NCBI GenBank assembly: GCA_012932295.1
Contig: JAAONU010000016.1
Coordinates: forward strand, 13,618,111-13,682,110
DNA: 64,000 nt
DNA from: Cyclina sinensis
Taxonomy: Eukaryota; Mollusca; Bivalvia; Venerida; Veneridae
Reading direction: 5' to 3'
In this document: positions 61,721 to 64,000 of the stretch, piece by piece
Layout: every line of letters begins with the position of its first letter
How positions within the stretch are numbered: position 1 is the stretch's first letter
Made by a program: the position numbers and the translations under genes
Notes under the pieces: generated by a model
The model's input: only the letters and a program-made list of their open reading frames with translations
What the model was told of the DNA's origin: nothing
The model's database searches: none

Positions 61721-61984
61721 ATACGGTTCAGTAATGCCTTGTTAACAAAATAGGCTTTGGAAGATCTTGGCCCTCAGGAGGGTAACATGCTACACCCACC
61801 TAACCTTGGTGCCACCCATCCCCTCGGAAAACAGTCATTGGATGGGGTTAAAAGTAACTTACTCTTCATCCTCCCTTGTCCTTGAACTTGATGTGATATA
61901 CTGACCTACTTCCTTGTTTCTGTTTGTTGTTTAAGCTAACTAAACGGTATTTAATGTTTGTATATTTTTGCAATGTATAGGAAG
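61721..61984. other. Short non-coding stretch
   Basis: No feature is supported between the ~160-bp array and the AGCAGT-rich tract. Confidence 0.5.
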
Positions 61985-62106
61985 TGAGCAGTAGCAGTAC
62001 GCAGCAGTAGAAAAATGTGAAGTTGGCAGTAGCAGTAACAGCAGTACCAGTAAACAAAACGCGAAGCTGGCAGTAGCAGTAACAGCAATAGCAGTACGCA
62101 AAACGT
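61985..62106 (+). repeat. GCAGTA-rich tandem tract
   Basis: Two to three diverged copies of a block containing 'GGCAGTAGCAGTAACAGCAG' and 'AAAACGNGAAGCT', with period about 55 bp, are built on a GCAGTA hexamer. Confidence 0.75.
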
Positions 62107-62390
62107 GAAGCTATATATAATTTTTATTTATATCTAGAATATTTCATTAACGTTACATTCAGTTTATACCAAACTATCTATGTCATGTACGTTACACGTT
62201 ATCTTTTATATCTGGAAAATGTCATTAACGTTACACTTTGTTTGTACCAAACTCTTTTACATCTAAAATATGTCATTAACGTTACACTCTGTTTATACCA
62301 AACTATCATTTATATCTAAAATGTGTCATTAACGTTACACTCTGTTTATACCAAACTATCATTTATATCTAAAATATGTCATTAAGTTTA
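62107..62390 (+). repeat. 53-bp minisatellite, about five units
   Basis: Units read 'CATTTATATCTAAAATGTGT', 'CATTAACGTTACACTCTGTT', 'TATACCAAACTAT' (53 bp when joined). The last two are almost identical; earlier ones are diverged. It abuts the GCAGTA tract directly. Confidence 0.9.
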
Positions 62391-62591
62391 GGACAGAAGG
62401 TACATGCTATAATTTCACAACAAAATTTATTACAAGAAAACTTCTGTACAGCCTATATATATACGCATCCTCTATAATGTCTATACAGAAACAATATAAC
62501 ACAATTATTATATTTGAATCCAACGTTATCAAGAAAACCAAATTTTAAGGGCTGTCTTCAGATGAAAGAAATTAGAAACTAATGAATTTCA

Positions 62592-62610
62592 TTTTTTTTT
62601 TTTTTTTTTT
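62592..62610. repeat. Poly-T run (19 T)
   Basis: A homopolymer of 19 T, possibly the reversed poly-A tail of a retro-inserted sequence, but no source element was recognised to its left. Confidence 0.85.
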
Positions 62611-62699
62611 GAGAAAAAGAAAACTATAGTAATCATATATTTTGTGAAAGTTTAAACTGCTAAATTTATATATTACCAAAAAAAATAATTGTGAATTTC

Positions 62700-64000
62700 A
62701 AGAAGTGATCAGAAAACATTTGCGCCTTAATGGCGTTGGTAGCTACCATGCTTACAGAACACTCGGTCAATTCCGGCATAAAGACTGAAAGGTTTTTGCA
62801 CTACCAGAATGTTATTTCAAAAGTATGATGTTATGTGATAACCTATTTTGTTCTTTATTGGTTTTTAAGATTGGTCTTGTTTTTCAGTTTTAATGACATT
62901 TTAGATCATTATTTAATTAATAATGTCAACTGAGTTCATTAAGACAAGAATAAGCAACATTTGAGAAAGAGATAGATGTTTCAGTTCCTTTTTACTTAAA
63001 TAATTGCAGTGCAACGACATCGATTATAGCTCCATTATATAGTTACGTTTTTGTCCATTAAACATTAATTTATGCTAAATGCGAATCTGTTGACATTTCT
63101 GTCATAAGCTAATTGCATGATTAGCTAGACATGTATCAGCAGTGGAAGGTATAAAAGTAGAATAAAACCAGTGTTGCGTCTAGGACCCGCGATTGCGCGA
63201 TGCCCGCTAAGTTGTGACAGATCGCGCTAAATACACAGCCTAGTGCTGTGGCAGTTTTAAAAATCAATGCACAAATCAGATACATAAGTTCACATCAAAA
63301 ACGTGAAGTTAACTAAGATTTCATCAGTAATAATACTGCAGAGTGTACCCATAACACAAACTTGCTTGATGGGCGAAAAGCATAAAAAGTCACTGGCGAA
63401 CAGACAAAAGCAAATCTAATTTGCCGCATGCTGTATAAGTGGCCATTGAACTAAAATATAGCATTTTTACATGCCCATTATTACTACTTAAAAAGCCATA
63501 ACTATGGTTATACTGAGACAAACTGCAAAAACCAAAAAATAAAACGCACAAGACATTATGGTCAACACTATTGGAAAGTTTCATAACTTCATCTTAAATA
63601 CTTGAAAATCTATGTACAAAAGAAACTCTAAAATGCCCATTTTTACTATTTAAAGGGACATAACTGGTCATACTGGGATGAGATGCACAAAAACTAATCA
63701 TGGCGAGCATTCCAGGAAAAGTTTCATAATTCTGTTTCAAATGCCTTAGGAGCTATGCCCAACACAAACTTTAAAATGCCCGGTTTTATTATTTCAAGAA
63801 CCGTAACTGTGGTCATACTGGTACGGGATTCAACAAAGTGCCTTAGTGGGGCACAATAAAAAACAACATGTATTTATATCCCCTCATCAATACATAGTGT
63901 ATATATAGTGATTGTTATCAGTGTTTGCTCTGGCAGCATTTTTAAATAGCTTGACAGAACTTGAAATTCGATCATTAACTAGTGCAGTTTAACATTTAAA
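62700..64000 (+). repeat. Dispersed repeat D, copy 2, interrupted and cut by the window end
   Basis: 62709-63120 matches 38060-38985 with gaps ('GTTATTTCAAAAGTATGATG', 'CAACATTTGAGAAAGAGATA', 'GTTGACATTTCTGTCATAAG'). 63913-64000 matches 39015-39100 ('TTATCAGTGTTTGCTCTGGC', 'CATTAACTAGTGC'). The ~790 bp between are absent from copy 1, so they are an insertion here or a deletion there. Confidence 0.6.
63160..63905. repeat. Insertion in repeat D containing ~150-bp tandem units
   Basis: About three units begin near 'AAATGCCCATTTTTACTATT' (around 63470, 63631 and 63775) and include 'CATAACT.TGGTCATACTGGG' and 'GGAAAGTTTCATAA'. The minus-strand ORF here is a by-product. The left part (63170-63250) has a GC-richer phrase 'CGCGATTGCGCGATGCCCGC'. 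Ends of the insertion were not resolved. Confidence 0.55.

Overview
The window is repeat-rich, AT-rich eukaryotic DNA with no host gene that I can support. Short ORFs, spliceosomal introns inside transposon genes, tRNA-derived SINEs and several repeat families whose wording I recognise from bivalve genomes (the tandem block of about 160 bp with 'ATGCCCC' and 'CACTTGAT' phrases, and TTAA/CCCT-ended MITEs) point to a marine bivalve mollusc. That assignment is inference from repeat style, not from a marker gene.

Layout. 0-13.3 kb: two copies of a helentron-like non-autonomous element (1-1184, cut by the window edge, and 12038-13322), several SINEs, a 220-bp tandem duplication and a foldback hairpin. 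13-19 kb: mostly unannotatable AT-rich DNA with a piggyBac-like MITE (17042-17233) flanked by TTAA. 19.8-25.6 kb: a large satellite complex. A tandem array with a unit of about 105 bp sits between two blocks of a palindrome-rich satellite in opposite orientation. An extra 841-bp copy of the array has been pasted 3 kb upstream, between two identical 142-bp direct repeats. 25-43 kb: mostly non-coding, with a truncated Tc1-like copy, a second Tc1-type transposase fragment, a second TTAA MITE, microsatellites, and long diverged repeats that recur at 59-64 kb.

42.4-56.3 kb is a transposon nest. It holds a decayed Ty3/gypsy pol (43993-45215, minus), a complete hAT element with 8-bp target duplication (45825-48696), a long multi-exon pseudogene with an N-terminal C2H2 finger and a YqaJ/lambda-exonuclease-type nuclease domain (49562-54703, minus), and a gag-like fragment (55290-55770, minus). 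A diverged direct-repeat pair flanks the whole (42421-42840 and 55990-56340). The arrangement fits one old gypsy element split by later insertions, though this is not proven. A Tc1-like element with perfect 29-bp inverted repeats and TA target duplication follows at 57910-59495, inside a dispersed repeat whose paralogue at 33580 looks like the uninterrupted site. The last 4 kb are tandem and dispersed repeats.

Every coding sequence recognised belongs to a mobile element and is broken by frameshifts or stops, so none is likely to make a full-length protein as written. Most other short ORFs look like chance reading frames and are not listed. The least ordinary items are the C2H2-YqaJ element and the array insertion with its 142-bp flanking duplication.
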